DNA from: Brachionus plicatilis
Lineage: Eukaryota; Rotifera; Eurotatoria; Ploima; Brachionidae
DNA length: 64,000 bases
Reading direction: 5' to 3'
Assembly (NCBI GenBank): GCA_010279815.1
Contig: QEOQ01000522.1
Span: 296,182-360,181 of the forward strand
This document shows positions 33,923 through 44,819 of this stretch, piece after piece. Made by a program: the position numbers and the translations under genes. Below the pieces are notes generated by a model, which ran no database searches, was not told where the DNA came from, and worked only from the letters and a program-made list of their open reading frames with translations. The stretch's first letter is position 1, and every line of letters starts with the position of its first letter.

Positions 33923-34394
33923 TTTTAATGAAATTTTTTTTAATTTAAACTAGTTGTAAGTGAATATTTGAAAAATCAACGTTCGCTTAAATTGAGCTTT
34001 TGAGAAAAATTGAAAGCTTAATTTAAAGAAAATTTTTAGAAATTAGATGATTTTAAGAATTCATCTACTTGAGCTCAATTAGTCTTCAATAATTGCTGAA
34101 CTTTTAGGCATCTTGAAGTTGAAGATCAATTCAAAATATCATTTCAATTCAAAGGGGTTATTATTCGATATTAAAATTAATCTTTAAATTTATTTAAATA
34201 ATTTTAGTGTACATTGCTTTACATGTTATGCAAATTACAAAATTTAAACAATTTAAGAAAACATTTTCTAAATCCATTAATAAAATCGATTTTTAAATTT
34301 AAATTTTGTTAAATTGATTTTTGGTAGAGTTTATTTTGAAATTTTTATTTCAAAAGTATTTGTATCTGGCACTCAAAATTAAAATTAAATTTAA

Positions 34395-35775
34395 GGTGCG
34401 CGTCATTCTAAGATCAACAGTAAATAACATAATAAAGGTTTCTTGTATAATATGTCCACAATCGTCCTTGAATCTTATTTTTTTGACCAATACCCGAAAG
34501 TGTCTTATAACCCAGCCATGTTAGGTCCTATAATCTTAAAACTAAAAAATTTGAATTCCTTAGTAATTTTAACTTAAGGCTTGAGAGAGTTTTTTTTATT
34601 TTCTCTTTTATTTCTCATAAAAAAAGTGCTCAAAATGAGGCATTTTTAAAAAAAATGAAAAAAATAAAGTTTATTGAGGTTTTTAATCAAAATTTGTATC
34701 AAAATCTTTTTCTTTTTGATTTTATTGGAGGTATTCGATATATTATTGGATATATTAGCTAATGAGGGCATCTTGAAGTTGATGATCAATTCAAAATATC
34801 ATTTCAATTCAAAAAGTTTATCTTTAGATATTAAAATAAAACTTTGATTTAATCTATATAATTTTAATGTAACATGCTTTACATGCAATGAAGATTTAGA
34901 AAATATGAAAAAATTTAAAAAAACATTTCCTCAATACATTGATAAAATCGATTTTCAATTTAGTTAAATAATTTTTTATTAACTGATTTAAGTTTTATTT
35001 TCATTTTATTACTTATTTGGAATTTTTTATATGAATTTCTTTTTCAAATTTAATTGTAAATGCTAGATACAAATACTTTTGAAAAAAAAAATACATTCAA
35101 ATATTAAAATCGATTATCAATGGATTGAGAAAATATTTTTTCAATTTTTTTTTTATTTTCAAAATCTACATTGCATGTAAAGCATGTTACATTGCAATTA
35201 TTTAAGTTAAATCTAAGGATAAAATTTTTGAATTTAAATGGTATTTTGAATTGATCAGCAACTTCAATATGCCCTAATGAGGTGTCTGAAAAAGTGCCAC
35301 TTTGTCTATTTCGGAAGCAACAGCGATCGCTGGCGATTTAATTAAAAATAATTAATTAAAATGACCGCTAAAGATAAAAATTACTACGGAATTCAAATTT
35401 TTTAGTTGATTATAGGACCTACCATGGCTGAGTTATAAGACACTTTCGGGTATTGGTCAAATAAATAAGATTCAAGGACGATTGTGGACACAAAAAATAG
35501 AACTTGTCGAAACCAAATCCAGTATCTAATAAAATAACCATTTTTCTGTAAAAATTTTAAAAAAAAATTTGTAAATCGCATATATCAAGCATGAGATATT
35601 CAAATTTATCGAATATCCTCTAAAAGCCAAAGAATTCTTTAAAGCCTTATATCTTCTTTATTATACAAGAAACCTATATAATATATACTGTTGATCTTAG
35701 AGTTCTTTTCTTTACAAAATGATATATAGATATCTGGAAAAAAGTAATATCGATACGTATTGAATGACGCGGACC
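34395..35775. mobile_element. TTAA-target TIR element, 1381 bp, inside a MITE
   Basis: Ends GGTGCGCGTCATTC and GAATGACGCGGACC, with further inverted matches such as AAGATCAACAGTA, GGTTTCTTGTATAAT and GGACGATTGTGGACA. It is flanked by TTAA at 34391-34394 and 35776-35779. The intact sister MITE at 12341-12855 has AAATTTAAAAATGAATTTC at this place, with one TTAA. TTAA duplication is the mark of piggyBac and Kolobok superfamilies. It has no coding frame and itself contains the MITE at 34767-35273. Confidence 0.9.
34767..35273. mobile_element. hAT-type MITE (inner), 507 bp
   Basis: Ends GGCATCTTGAAGTTGATGAT and GATCAGCAACTTCAATATGCC. Flanked by CTAATGAG at 34759-34766 and 35274-35281. Same family as the outer MITE, so the family was active both before and after the TTAA element arrived. 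Confidence 0.9.
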
Positions 35776-36017
35776 TTAAAAATGAATTTCAAATATTAAA
35801 ATTCCAAATAAGTAATAAAATGATAAGATCGATTTTTTCTACAAGCATTTTTGGAATAAATTTTTTTTTTTATTTTTTAAATTTACATAACTTGTAAAGC
35901 ATTTTACATTAAAATTTTTCCAATAAATTCAAAGATTTAGTTTAATATCAAATGATAACCTCTTGGAATTGAAATGATATATTGAATTGATCATCAACTT
36001 CAAAATGCCAACTTTTA

Positions 36018-36803
36018 GTCAAACTTTTATTAATTCTAGATATTTCGATTAATAATTCGACTTATAGAGTTTCATAAATGTTTTTGTATTAAGGAATTGG
36101 AGCCAAAATAAAAAAGACAACAAAATATAGTCTTTTCTCGATTATCCAACTCTCAAAATTCACGTAGGAAGAGAAATAAGAAAACATAAAAAAGACAAAA
36201 AATATGTAGAAGAGAGTAAAAAGCATAAGTATAAAAATAGCAAAAAGAAAAAAACAAAATTATTTTAAGACATTTAAATAATTAAAATGAGTGAAATTTA
36301 GACTTAAGTAACCAGTTGAACTTGAAAATATTTCATTTCAAATGAGGTAGTCTCCGGTCATTCAAATCAAAAAATAATATTTCAAGAAAATTTTATGGAT
36401 GGGATATGAATTGGGTAAAATATAAGCTGGTTTATTAACTTTTGTAAAGTTATTCGCGGCAAAGATTGAATTTAAAATTATTTGCTTTTCTAATTTTTAG
36501 TCGTTTAATTCCACATAAAATTGTAATATAGTATTTCAGTATTACAATTAATAATAAAAAAGAGATAATCAAAGTATTTAAACACTTTGATACACTTTGA
36601 TATACAATATAGTATACACATTTATTTTAAACAAAATTTTACATTTAGTTGTGAAATTTTTACTTTTCGTAGTATGAAGAGTTTTTTAATAGAAAATGAA
36701 TTTATAAAGTACGAAATCTTAAGTTCGTCAAATCAAGAGTTTTTAATATCAAAATTTTTTTTTGTCAAATAATTTTTCTTTCAAATAGGTTGCCAAATTT
36801 CCG
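36018..36803. other. Duplicated flank followed by AT-rich DNA
   Basis: 36018-36095 continues the segmental duplication with 22955-23030 (TTGGAGCC block). The rest has no recognised gene. Confidence 0.5.
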
Positions 36804-37061
36804 AATTGGGTGAAAATTAAAATTGGAGTTTCACAACGTTCAGTGCTGGGTCCTTTTCTCTTTGTTATTTATATAAACGATTTGATGAATATTGTTCAAA
36901 ACAATTTTGAAGCTTATGCTGATGACACAAAGGTCTTATTCACAATAAATAATTTCAACTTGATTTTTGATCTACAATCAGATAAAGATAGTACAGTTTG
37001 TTGCAAAAATTTAGAAATTAAATATTTTATTTATCTTAAATTGTTTATTGATTGTATTTGA
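36804..37061 (+). pseudogene. CR1/Jockey-like LINE reverse transcriptase fragment
   Basis: The frame reads KIGVSQRSVLGPFLFVIYIN then DLMNIVQNNFEAYADDTKVL. This is the motif pair G-V-P-Q-G-S-V-L-G-P-x-L-F-x-I-Y-I-N-D-L and x-A-D-D-T-K of LINE reverse transcriptases, with both catalytic Asp of YADD. The fragment is cut short at about 37061 where a Tc1 copy begins. More pieces of a similar LINE lie at 38150-38260 and 38680-39020. Confidence 0.9.
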
Positions 37062-37073
37062 CGAAAAATTGAG

Positions 37074-37600
37074 TTCAAAAGAAAAAAATAAAAACACTAT
37101 TTGGTAGATTTTTTTTCTCTTCAATTTGATATATGACACTCGGCATAAAAATATAATCATCATTTAAATATTTAGAATCAAATAACTTCCTTTAAAAATT
37201 GAAAAATAAAATTTAGTTCAGAAGTTTAGAAATTCGGATGATCCAAAAGATTAAACAATAATAAGAATCTTTTTTCACACCTTTATGATTAATTCTTACA
37301 TATTTTCTAATTTTGAGTAAATTGTACTCTTAAACTGCTTAATTTAAATACTCTCTAACTCCTGATGTCTTTTTAAAATAACATTACCAAATAATCTTTA
37401 TTTTGCCAAAAAATTGGTAAAAAAATGCGTCTTGCCCATTAAAATGGTAGATCGTGGGTCTGCTAAAAATTTTAGATAAAAAGCTACAGTCTACATCAGC
37501 AACTAGGAAAACAATCTTTTACCATCTGTTGAATTCATATTTGAGCCCTTGGATTCATTAGCTTGTCCGCAACTTCATTTAGAAAAAAATTATGATCAGA
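37074..37600 (+). mobile_element. Second copy of the Tc1 element, 5' part
   Basis: Matches 16600-15880 in opposite orientation without the MITE found there: blocks around AATTTGATATA, TTTTTTCACACCTTTATGAT and GTAGATCGTGGGTCTGC. The last block is the start of the transposase (VDRGSAK, near 37448). Downstream only scattered words remain. It lies against the LINE fragment ending at 37061, probably inserted into it. Confidence 0.8.
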
Positions 37601-38149
37601 TAATGATAAAATTATGAAAATTTACATTCTGGTGAAAAATTTACTTTTTTTTTGAAAATAATAATGGCATTTTAAATTTTTTATTTTTCACATGCTTTAT
37701 ACTCAGGTGTGACACATTCCCTGACCTAAAATTGTACTCGGTGGTTAAGAAAATTTGAATACCAGTATGATATATCAATTTGTAGAAAATTTTATCCTGA
37801 TAAAAATGAGCTATTATTTGTTTTAATCGGATGATTTTTGAAGGAGTTATGTTGAGAAAACAATAAAATATTAAGATTTATGAAAAAAGTGAACATTCAG
37901 TAAAATGATCGCTTTTAGCAAATATCTATCGACCAGAATTAGATATTTACCTGAAATTTTACACTCATTTTAAATAGAGAATTAGCTTTTAAACAAGTGG
38001 CTAATTAATATTCGGGTTTGATTTAAAGCACTTTTTTAAGAGCTGAAATAAAAATATAAAAAATAATAAATTCGATGAAAAATATTTGAATTAAAATTAA
38101 TTTGTTTATTAATGTTTTGCTTGTAAAATTCTTTATTTAATTTAATTCA
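37601..38149. other. Degraded DNA transposon sequence
   Basis: The part 37700-37860 (AGGTGTGACACATTCCCTGA and TTTTTGAAGGAGTTATGTTG) looks like subterminal sequence of a Tc1/mariner relative. No coding capacity. Confidence 0.35.
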
Positions 38150-39020
38150 AAAGCCTTGGCCGGTTGGAATGGAGACTTAGTCCAAAAGTGATTATCATCA
38201 ATGTTTGTCAAAGCAAGAATTAACTGACTTAAGAACAGCAAGATTAATTTACATCAAGTCCTTTTAGATAAAGACTTTTAATATTTTGAAAACTATCATG
38301 TCCTGTAAAGTTAAAAATTAAGAAAATTTTTTCAAAAATCCAAAAACACTTGATGTAGATTATACGATGAGAGATTTATTTATTAATCAAAAAGGTTGTT
38401 TTATAAAAATTAGGTCGAAAAAATTTAAATAATCAAGAGAACAAAATCTATGATAAATTTGTTGCTTCACACCAGATTTTTTTAATTCTTCGATGTGTAT
38501 TTTTTTTTAGGATAACATGAAATACTAAATTAAATAATAGTATAAAAAATATTAATCTTTAAAAAAACCCATCTTTTAAGGGTATTAAATTGTAAGTATT
38601 TTGATTAATTTTTTAGTCATATTAAATATTATGTACAAAAGTTAGGGAATAAGTAAACAAACTAAAATTTTTATCTTTTTTGATTTATATTATAAAAAAC
38701 AATAAAATCTTATCAAAGAATTAACTGAATTAAGAACAACAAGATTAGGTGGTTGCTTAATTCAAATGTTCAAAGTGGCAAACAATTACGAAAAACTTAA
38801 TAAAGGAATCAACTACAGTCTAAACGTAAGTTCAGCTATACGAATATATGAATTAGGGAGAAATAGTTTTTGTCTGATTCGTGGAAAATAAAGAATTGTC
38901 TTCCAATATTTAACTTTTTTAAAAATACAGTCGTGAATGGATGGAACTAACTACTGGAATAGTTATATTTAGATAATCTGTAAGCTGAATTTTAAGAAGC
39001 TGATACTTTTACTACTTTAT
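38150..39020 (+). pseudogene. LINE C-terminal fragments, duplicated
   Basis: Two separate pieces read QELTDLRTARLI (38212-38250) and KELTELRTTRLGGCLIQMFK (38718-38777). The second continues with a SAIRIYELGRNSF segment and a V-N-x-W-N-like block near 38930. These correspond to the R-R-x-R-G-D-L-I-x-x-x-K and R-V-V-x-x-W-N blocks of CR1-like LINEs. Stops are frequent. Confidence 0.65.
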
Positions 39021-40414
39021 TTCAAAATGTCCGGCATTATTAGCCGTCTGCAACTTAGATAAATAGACGTTATAATTATTTAGGAGCAGAATTTAATAAT
39101 TACGTGTGTGTTTAATTTTGAAAAAGAAAACAAAAAAATGTACCTAGAAAATGAAACTAGTTTTTTATAAAAGAGTTTTTTGTTATTTTTAATGTATTAA
39201 AAGTTTCTGATTAGAAGCTTTCTTCGTTTGGCGTAGTTAATTTCTAGACAAATAATAAGAAAATTTGTTTTATTTTCTTTCTTCACCTGACGTTTGATTT
39301 AAAATTCTAGAAATATCAAAATGTTTTTTGTTCAAATAGATTTTCATATTTTAAATTGCGTTTAAGTTTAAATGTAAAAATAAAATAAAATTTGGAAAAT
39401 ATTTAAGTTCAAGTTCACAAACAATTTTCATTTTCTTCGTATTTAATAACAAAAGTTTCTTGTTAAGTAAATTATAATAAAGGTGTAATAGAATAAATAT
39501 TCTAGAATTCAAATTTGAATTTTTTTTTTCATTTAAAAAATCTGGGCAAAGTAAAATATTTTAGTAAAATTAATAATTAAATTACAAGCAATTAATATTG
39601 GGAAAACGAAAACAATTAAAATTACTGTTGAATTATTTTATTTATTTTAGCGTCAAGTTTAGAAAAAGAAAACTTTTTTATTTACTCTATAGTATTTAGT
39701 TGAAAATTATATTTTTTATGTGAAATTTTTAAGTTATAATTTTATGCTTAATTGACTTTGGTCACAAATGAATTCAAAATTATTTTCACTAGCTTCTACA
39801 AAATTTAGAATTTTCTACAAATTTCGAAAAATAAAATTTAAATTTATTGAGCTAGATATTGAGATTTTTTTACGTCTGCGAGTTAAAGGCAATTCTCAAA
39901 ATAAGATTTAAAAATGAGAAAAATTTTTTAAACAAAATTAAATGATTTAAAAATTTTTTGTGAACATCAATCAACAGAGAGATCAAGTAAATAAAATTTT
40001 TGACTTTTTTCCTAATTTTATTTGTAAAGATATTTCAAACATATAAAATTGATTTATCAAATTCTCAATGTTAAATTTTCTCTTATCAATTAAAAACATT
40101 TAAATTTAAGTCGTTTTTTAAACGAAGTTTTAAAGAAATAAACTCATTGAATAAAGAGAATGCATAAAAAACTATTTTTTTTTTTATAAGACTTTTTTTG
40201 TCTTTTTTACCTCGATATTGGGAAATTCAAATACAAATTTAACAAAAATAATTTCTTTTCGATAAATTAAAATGAAAGAGAGTAAAGTTTAATTTAAAAA
40301 AATCCTGCTACATAGTGGATTGTCTTTATTTTATTAGAATAGCAAATGAACCTAATGAAATTTCAATTCAGATTATTTTTTATTTTGAAAAATTCTTAGA
40401 CGACAGTAGCTAAT
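39021..40414. other. AT-rich non-coding stretch
   Basis: No gene, repeat or element boundary recognised. Confidence 0.5.
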
Positions 40415-41632
40415 ACAGCTTCAAATACCTATAGAACCACTTCCTTGCTTTGTTAGTTTAATAATGCAATCTTCATTATACTTCTCTGATGGCATTCTTC
40501 TTATCTGAATTCGATTTTTTCTATTGTCTACTTCAATGTTCATTTGGCCACTGATAATTATTTGTCTCCATTTAGTCTTATCCGTGATTTTACATTGAGA
40601 CAGAAATTTTTTTTAGCTCTTATTGAGATTTTGTTAATCTTGGTTTTCGAACCGCATACTTTCATTCAAGTTTTCTTTCTAATAATCCTCGTCTAACCAG
40701 AGAATCTGATGCTTTTCTGCCATTACAAAGCTAAAATATGTGAAGTCCGTTTAATAATAGATAGTAGAAATCGTAGTAGAAATCTTAGGTCTTCAAGATC
40801 TTGGACAATCGTCGCATGAATTTGTTAGATTATATCGATCAATAATAATCTAAATGCATCATTTGGACGGTATTTTATGAATTTTCCCCCCGTAAAAATT
40901 CCCCCGTAAAATTTTCCCCTTTTTTTTCTCCCCTTTTTTTATTTTCCCCTTTACTGAAATTCCCCTTTTTAAAAATTTAATTCTATGAACAATAATATTT
41001 TTTTAAATCTTCTTTAGACAAAATTTTACTGGTCACAATATTTAATTTGATTTTTGAAAAAACAAACAAAAAATAAATTATTTGATTATATTCTTAAATT
41101 TTTAAAATGTCAAGTTAAATTTGTGAACAAAAAATTTCTAATTTCAAATTTTAATTTTAAAATAAATATAAATTATAAAAAATGAAATTATCGAATTTAC
41201 TTAAATTTTTACGAGTAAATATTAATTAATTGAATTAGCACAAAGGTGTTTATCAGGAAGCTTAATTATTGAAGATAAATATGTCGCTTTTTTAAGCTTT
41301 TTTTTTAGCGTAATCGTAAAACTATAAAGTGTTTTTTAATTAGATCATTTTATTATCTTTCGTTTTTTTCAATTTAATTATTTAAAAATGTTTAAAAATG
41401 ATAAATTATTTGATTAATTATAAAAGGAGAATTTTTTTAGGGGAAATTAATTAAGAGGGAAAATTAATAAGGGGGAAAATCTTTAATGGGGAAATTTTAA
41501 ATGGGGGAATTTTAAAAGGGGAATATCCATGTAGAATCGATTTGGACCTGTTTAGATCATTGCCTATTTCGGCATATGATTTTCCATTTTGCCGAAGAAA
41601 AACAGCCTTTATTCTGTCCTCTTTACTACCTC
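40415..41632 (-). pseudogene. Second type of Tc1/mariner transposase fossil, split by a MITE
   Basis: Before the insertion (41632-41541, minus strand) reads EDRIKAVFLRQNGKSYAEIG then NDLNRSK, a Tc1 helix-turn-helix. After it (40868-40415) reads DDCPRS then RPKIST (the G-R-P-R hinge) and, further on, KTKWRQIIISGQ and NRIQIRRMPSEKY then NEDC...KQGSGSIGI. The last matches the V-R-R-x-x-x-E-x-Y ... V-K-x-G-G-G-S block of the DDE domain. Several stops; catalytic residues not identified. Sequence differs from the Tc1 copies at 15.3 and 37.1 kb. Confidence 0.75.
40869..41540. mobile_element. MITE with iterated CCCC/GGGG ends, 672 bp
   Basis: The left end carries six C-blocks of 4-6 bases between 40885 and 40967. 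The right end carries eight G-blocks of 3-5 bases between 41427 and 41525, in inverted orientation, separated by A/T-rich spacers of 6-12 bases. Flanked by ATTTGGAC at 40861-40868 and 41541-41548, and the interrupted Tc1 frame is continuous across the duplication. A second copy, lacking the G-end, is at 55295-55860. No ORF. The C/G blocks could form G-quadruplexes. Confidence 0.85.
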
Positions 41633-41636
41633 TTTA

Positions 41637-42323
41637 CGCCTGAAAATAGTACGGTTTCAAAAGTACGGTCTGAAAATAGTTCGGTGTATTTTAGTACGGT
41701 TCTGAATAAAAGCTAATCAAATTCTTTAGAAGATTTTATTTTAATTATAAATGATAATTTTTAATTATTTTAAGAAAAATACATATTTGATATACAATTA
41801 AAAAAAATGATAAATTAAACACAAAAAATACAAAGGAAAAAAGTTGTAATTTTCGCTCTTCATTAGTATTAAATGACTTGAAAGCACCTAGATGATGAGT
41901 TTTTACATACATATTATGATTATAGCGCATAAAATCTTGATCATAAGTACACTTGGCTGGATCACGCTTTAAAGATAACTTAAAGCACACGCCAATGCAA
42001 ATAAGCCACAGTCATTGCCACCTTTTTGAAATATCATTTCGACCATATAAACAAAATGTAGCTCTTGATTTGGGTACAAAAATTGCATAATACGCTTTGG
42101 TCTTAGCCAAAGTGATAATTAGAAGCCTGCAAGATTATTGATCATTTATTAAGCTAATAATTTTTTTATTATTGTGTCAGATTTTTAAATAATTTTTTAT
42201 TAATTATCATACAATTATCATATTTGACCGTACTTTTGTAAACAATTTTTTTATCAAACCGTACTAAAATACAAACCGAACTATTTTCAAACCGTACTTT
42301 TGAAACCGTACTATTTTCAGGCG
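41637..42323 (-). mobile_element. TA-target TIR element with a Ulp1-like protease fragment, 687 bp
   Basis: Ends CGCCTGAAAATAGTACGG and CCGTACTATTTTCAGGCG, about 65-bp inverted arms containing repeated AGTACGGT words, flanked by TA. On the minus strand the middle (about 42115-41860) reads QFLYPNQELHFVYM, then FQKGGNDCGLFALACALSYL, then in the next frame DPAKCTYDQDFMRY. This is the active-site Cys region of a C48/Ulp1-like cysteine protease (G-G-x-D-C-G-L-F-A-x-A), as carried by several animal DNA transposons. A frameshift separates the two parts, and the His/Asp half is missing. Confidence 0.8.
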
Positions 42324-42325
42324 TA

Positions 42326-43444
42326 CTATTCTAAGACCTTACTTTTATACAAAATACCGTTTGAATTGATATTTTGGTTACAAAAGCGATTAGATTTGTT
42401 CCATTGTTTCATTGTTTCATTTTAAAATTATTTTTAACAAAACATTTTTAAGAGGGATTGCGCTTGTCGCAAAGAAAAAAGAAAAATAATTTTAGCCGTT
42501 TTTGCTTTTTCACAATTAAAATAATAAATAAATGGATTGTCATTCTAGTCCATTTTTTTTTCATTCTGATCTAATTGAATACAGAATTTAGCCGAAAAAA
42601 AGGGACTGTCTTTCTTTGTTTGCTCTTGCGTTCAAAGACAGACCCTGAAAAAAACACCCAAACCATCAATGGTTAATGACTGAGTTTTACGATAATAATT
42701 GTAAGGTTAATGCATACAAAATGATCACAAAATATTTTACTTAAATAAGTTGTTGGCTTGGCTTGAGTCCAATAAACAAGATTCATAGCTATTGAATCAA
42801 TTTTGTTGCATTTGAAAGCAGAATTAGAAACAAAATTAAAATACAAATTATTCTTTTCGTTCAGGATGAGTAAATTCGCGCACAATACATAAAAAGAAGT
42901 TTAAGAAAAATAACTTGACAGCATGAAAATACTAACGAATAAAAATTATTAATAACATTTAAAATTTATTATTAATAAATAAAAATAAATCAAATTTTTT
43001 TTTAACTTACTTCGTTTTAAAAGTACAATTTTTTTTAATAAATTATTTTTTTCTAAAAAAATCAATTTAAAGTTTAAAATAATTACAAAATTGAAAAATA
43101 TTTAGTGAGTCTGTGCCAAAATAGCACATTTAATACAAAAGAGGGAACGTTTATATTATAGAAAAAATTTGACAGAAAATACATTGAATTGAAAATTAAA
43201 AAAAAAAATCTGTCTATTATACCACAAATTGCTTTTACACAATACATTTTTTTCATTAGTGAAAGATTTAACGTTTTTTTTATTTTCAAAATTTTGTATA
43301 TGTAATAGAAAATCTTGATAATTATTTATTCTAAAAGTACCTAGCAACCTCAAACTTTAATAAATCTGGCTGAAAATGCTTTCAACGAAAAGTTGAATAT
43401 TTTTTCTACCATAATCTTTTTTCTGATTAAATAATAAAGAGAAT
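42326..43444. other. AT-rich non-coding stretch
   Basis: Open frames of 65-70 codons on the minus strand (42673-42885, 43083-43353) have no recognisable domain. Confidence 0.5.
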
Positions 43445-43452
43445 AATTATTC

Positions 43453-44218
43453 GGCTGTCTCTAATACACGGACCCGGAACCCAATAAGATTTTTTGTTAC
43501 AAAAATACGGACTCCGAATTTTTTCAATCAGACTAAAATATGGACTCCATGTCAATTTTTTTTCTAGAAAAACGAAACAAGTGAGTGTGTAAATGGTGTG
43601 AATTTCCAAAATCTTAAAAAAAAAATATATGTTTTATCTTTAGTATTGTACTCAAAAGATTTATTTGATTGATTTGAATTTTTCAAATTTAATTTACGAA
43701 AAAGATCTAATTTAACCTATAATTTTACCTAAACTTTTACATTTACATTTACTAAAAATTAGAAAAAAATTTAAACTTGGCGAAAGGAGTTTAATTACTC
43801 GGAGCCTTATTTTAATATAAATAAACTATTAACAACAACAACAACTAATAGTTACTTTTGAAAATATTCCTAACCGAATTTCGCATATTTATTTTATATT
43901 TTTTAAAAATTGTTTCTCTTCAGAAGCTTTTGAAATTATTAATTTAAATTTAGAAGACTGTAAGTTTAAAAAAAAAGATAAGAATTGAAAATTATAAAAT
44001 TTTGTTATAGTTGTGTTTTTTTCGTCCATTTAATCTATTTTTAATAATGATTATATGATTAGAAATAAATTTCCATACATTTTATTCGTATTTTTATATA
44101 AAGATTTTTTGGTATATAATTTTTTTTTGAGACCGGGTCCGAACTTTAAGAGATTTTTTTGGGGCCCAGTCCATGATTTAGGCTCGAAAAGTTCGCGTCC
44201 GTGTATCAGTGACAACCT
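43453..44218. mobile_element. TIR MITE with ACACGGAC ends, 766 bp
   Basis: Left end GGCTGTCTCTAATACACGGA and right end (inverse) TCCGTGTATCAGTGACAACC share about 16 of 20 positions. The inverted similarity continues with TACGGACTCCG-like and GGACCCGG blocks for about 100 bp. Flanks AATTATTC (43445-43452) and AAGTATTC (44219-44226) form an imperfect 8-bp duplication. No coding frame; probably an old hAT-type MITE. Confidence 0.65.
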
Positions 44219-44401
44219 AAGTATTCGCAAAGCTATCAAATTGTTTATCATTTTGAACTTGCCATTTTGAAACTTGGCTTGTATTTATAAAGCTTTTAAA
44301 CCAAATTTAATTTGGTGTATGTTTTTGTATATCAATTAATAATAAATTAGACATAGCTTTGGTCTGTTGAAATAGACGCTTAGCCATTCTTTTCAGTCAC
44401 A

Positions 44402-44815
44402 ATTAGTGTTGGATACGGTCAAGACAGACCGGTCCATTACACGGACGGTTTTTTGCGGTCATTTGGCCGGTCAGCCAGGCGGCCTAATTTTTGGACCGCC
44501 AAAATAAACGGCCTAAAATAAACAGACGGTCAAAAAATACGGCCAAATTTTTGGCGGTTAGCCACTTAAATTGATATTTTTTTCGAAAAAATGTTTTTAA
44601 TTTTTAAAAAATAACTTATTAAAATGATAAAAAAAGTAGAAAAAAATTTTTGTAATTAATTTAAAAAGTTATTTTAAATTTTTTTTATTTTATTTTTCAA
44701 AATTTTACAAAAAATTTAGTGACCACCCACCTAAAAATTAGACCGCCTAGCTGACCGGCCAAATGACCGCTCGTTTAAAGGTTGTCCGGCTACTGCGGAC
44801 ACGGTCACGGTTTCT
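44402..44815. mobile_element. GC-rich-ended TIR element (CCGGTCA family)
   Basis: Left arm has ACACGGACGGTTTTTTGCGG, GTCATTTGGCCGGTCAGCC and AGGCGGCCTAATTTTTGGAC. The right arm has the inverse GACCGCCTAGCTGACCGGCC followed by AAATGACCGCTCG. The middle 200 bp is AT-rich. One more end of this family is at 1-54. Target duplication not resolved. Confidence 0.8.
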
Positions 44816-44819
44816 GAAA

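Larger units (their letters stand above)
34107..36009. mobile_element. hAT-type MITE (outer), split by a TTAA element
   Basis: Ends GGCATCTTGAAGTTGA and TCATCAACTTCAAAATGCC, same family as 12341-12855. Flanked by AACTTTTA at 34099-34106 and 36010-36017, followed on the right by G. The paralogous DNA at 22945-22960 shows the uninterrupted site with one AACTTTTA. The two halves are separated by the element at 34395-35775. Confidence 0.85.
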
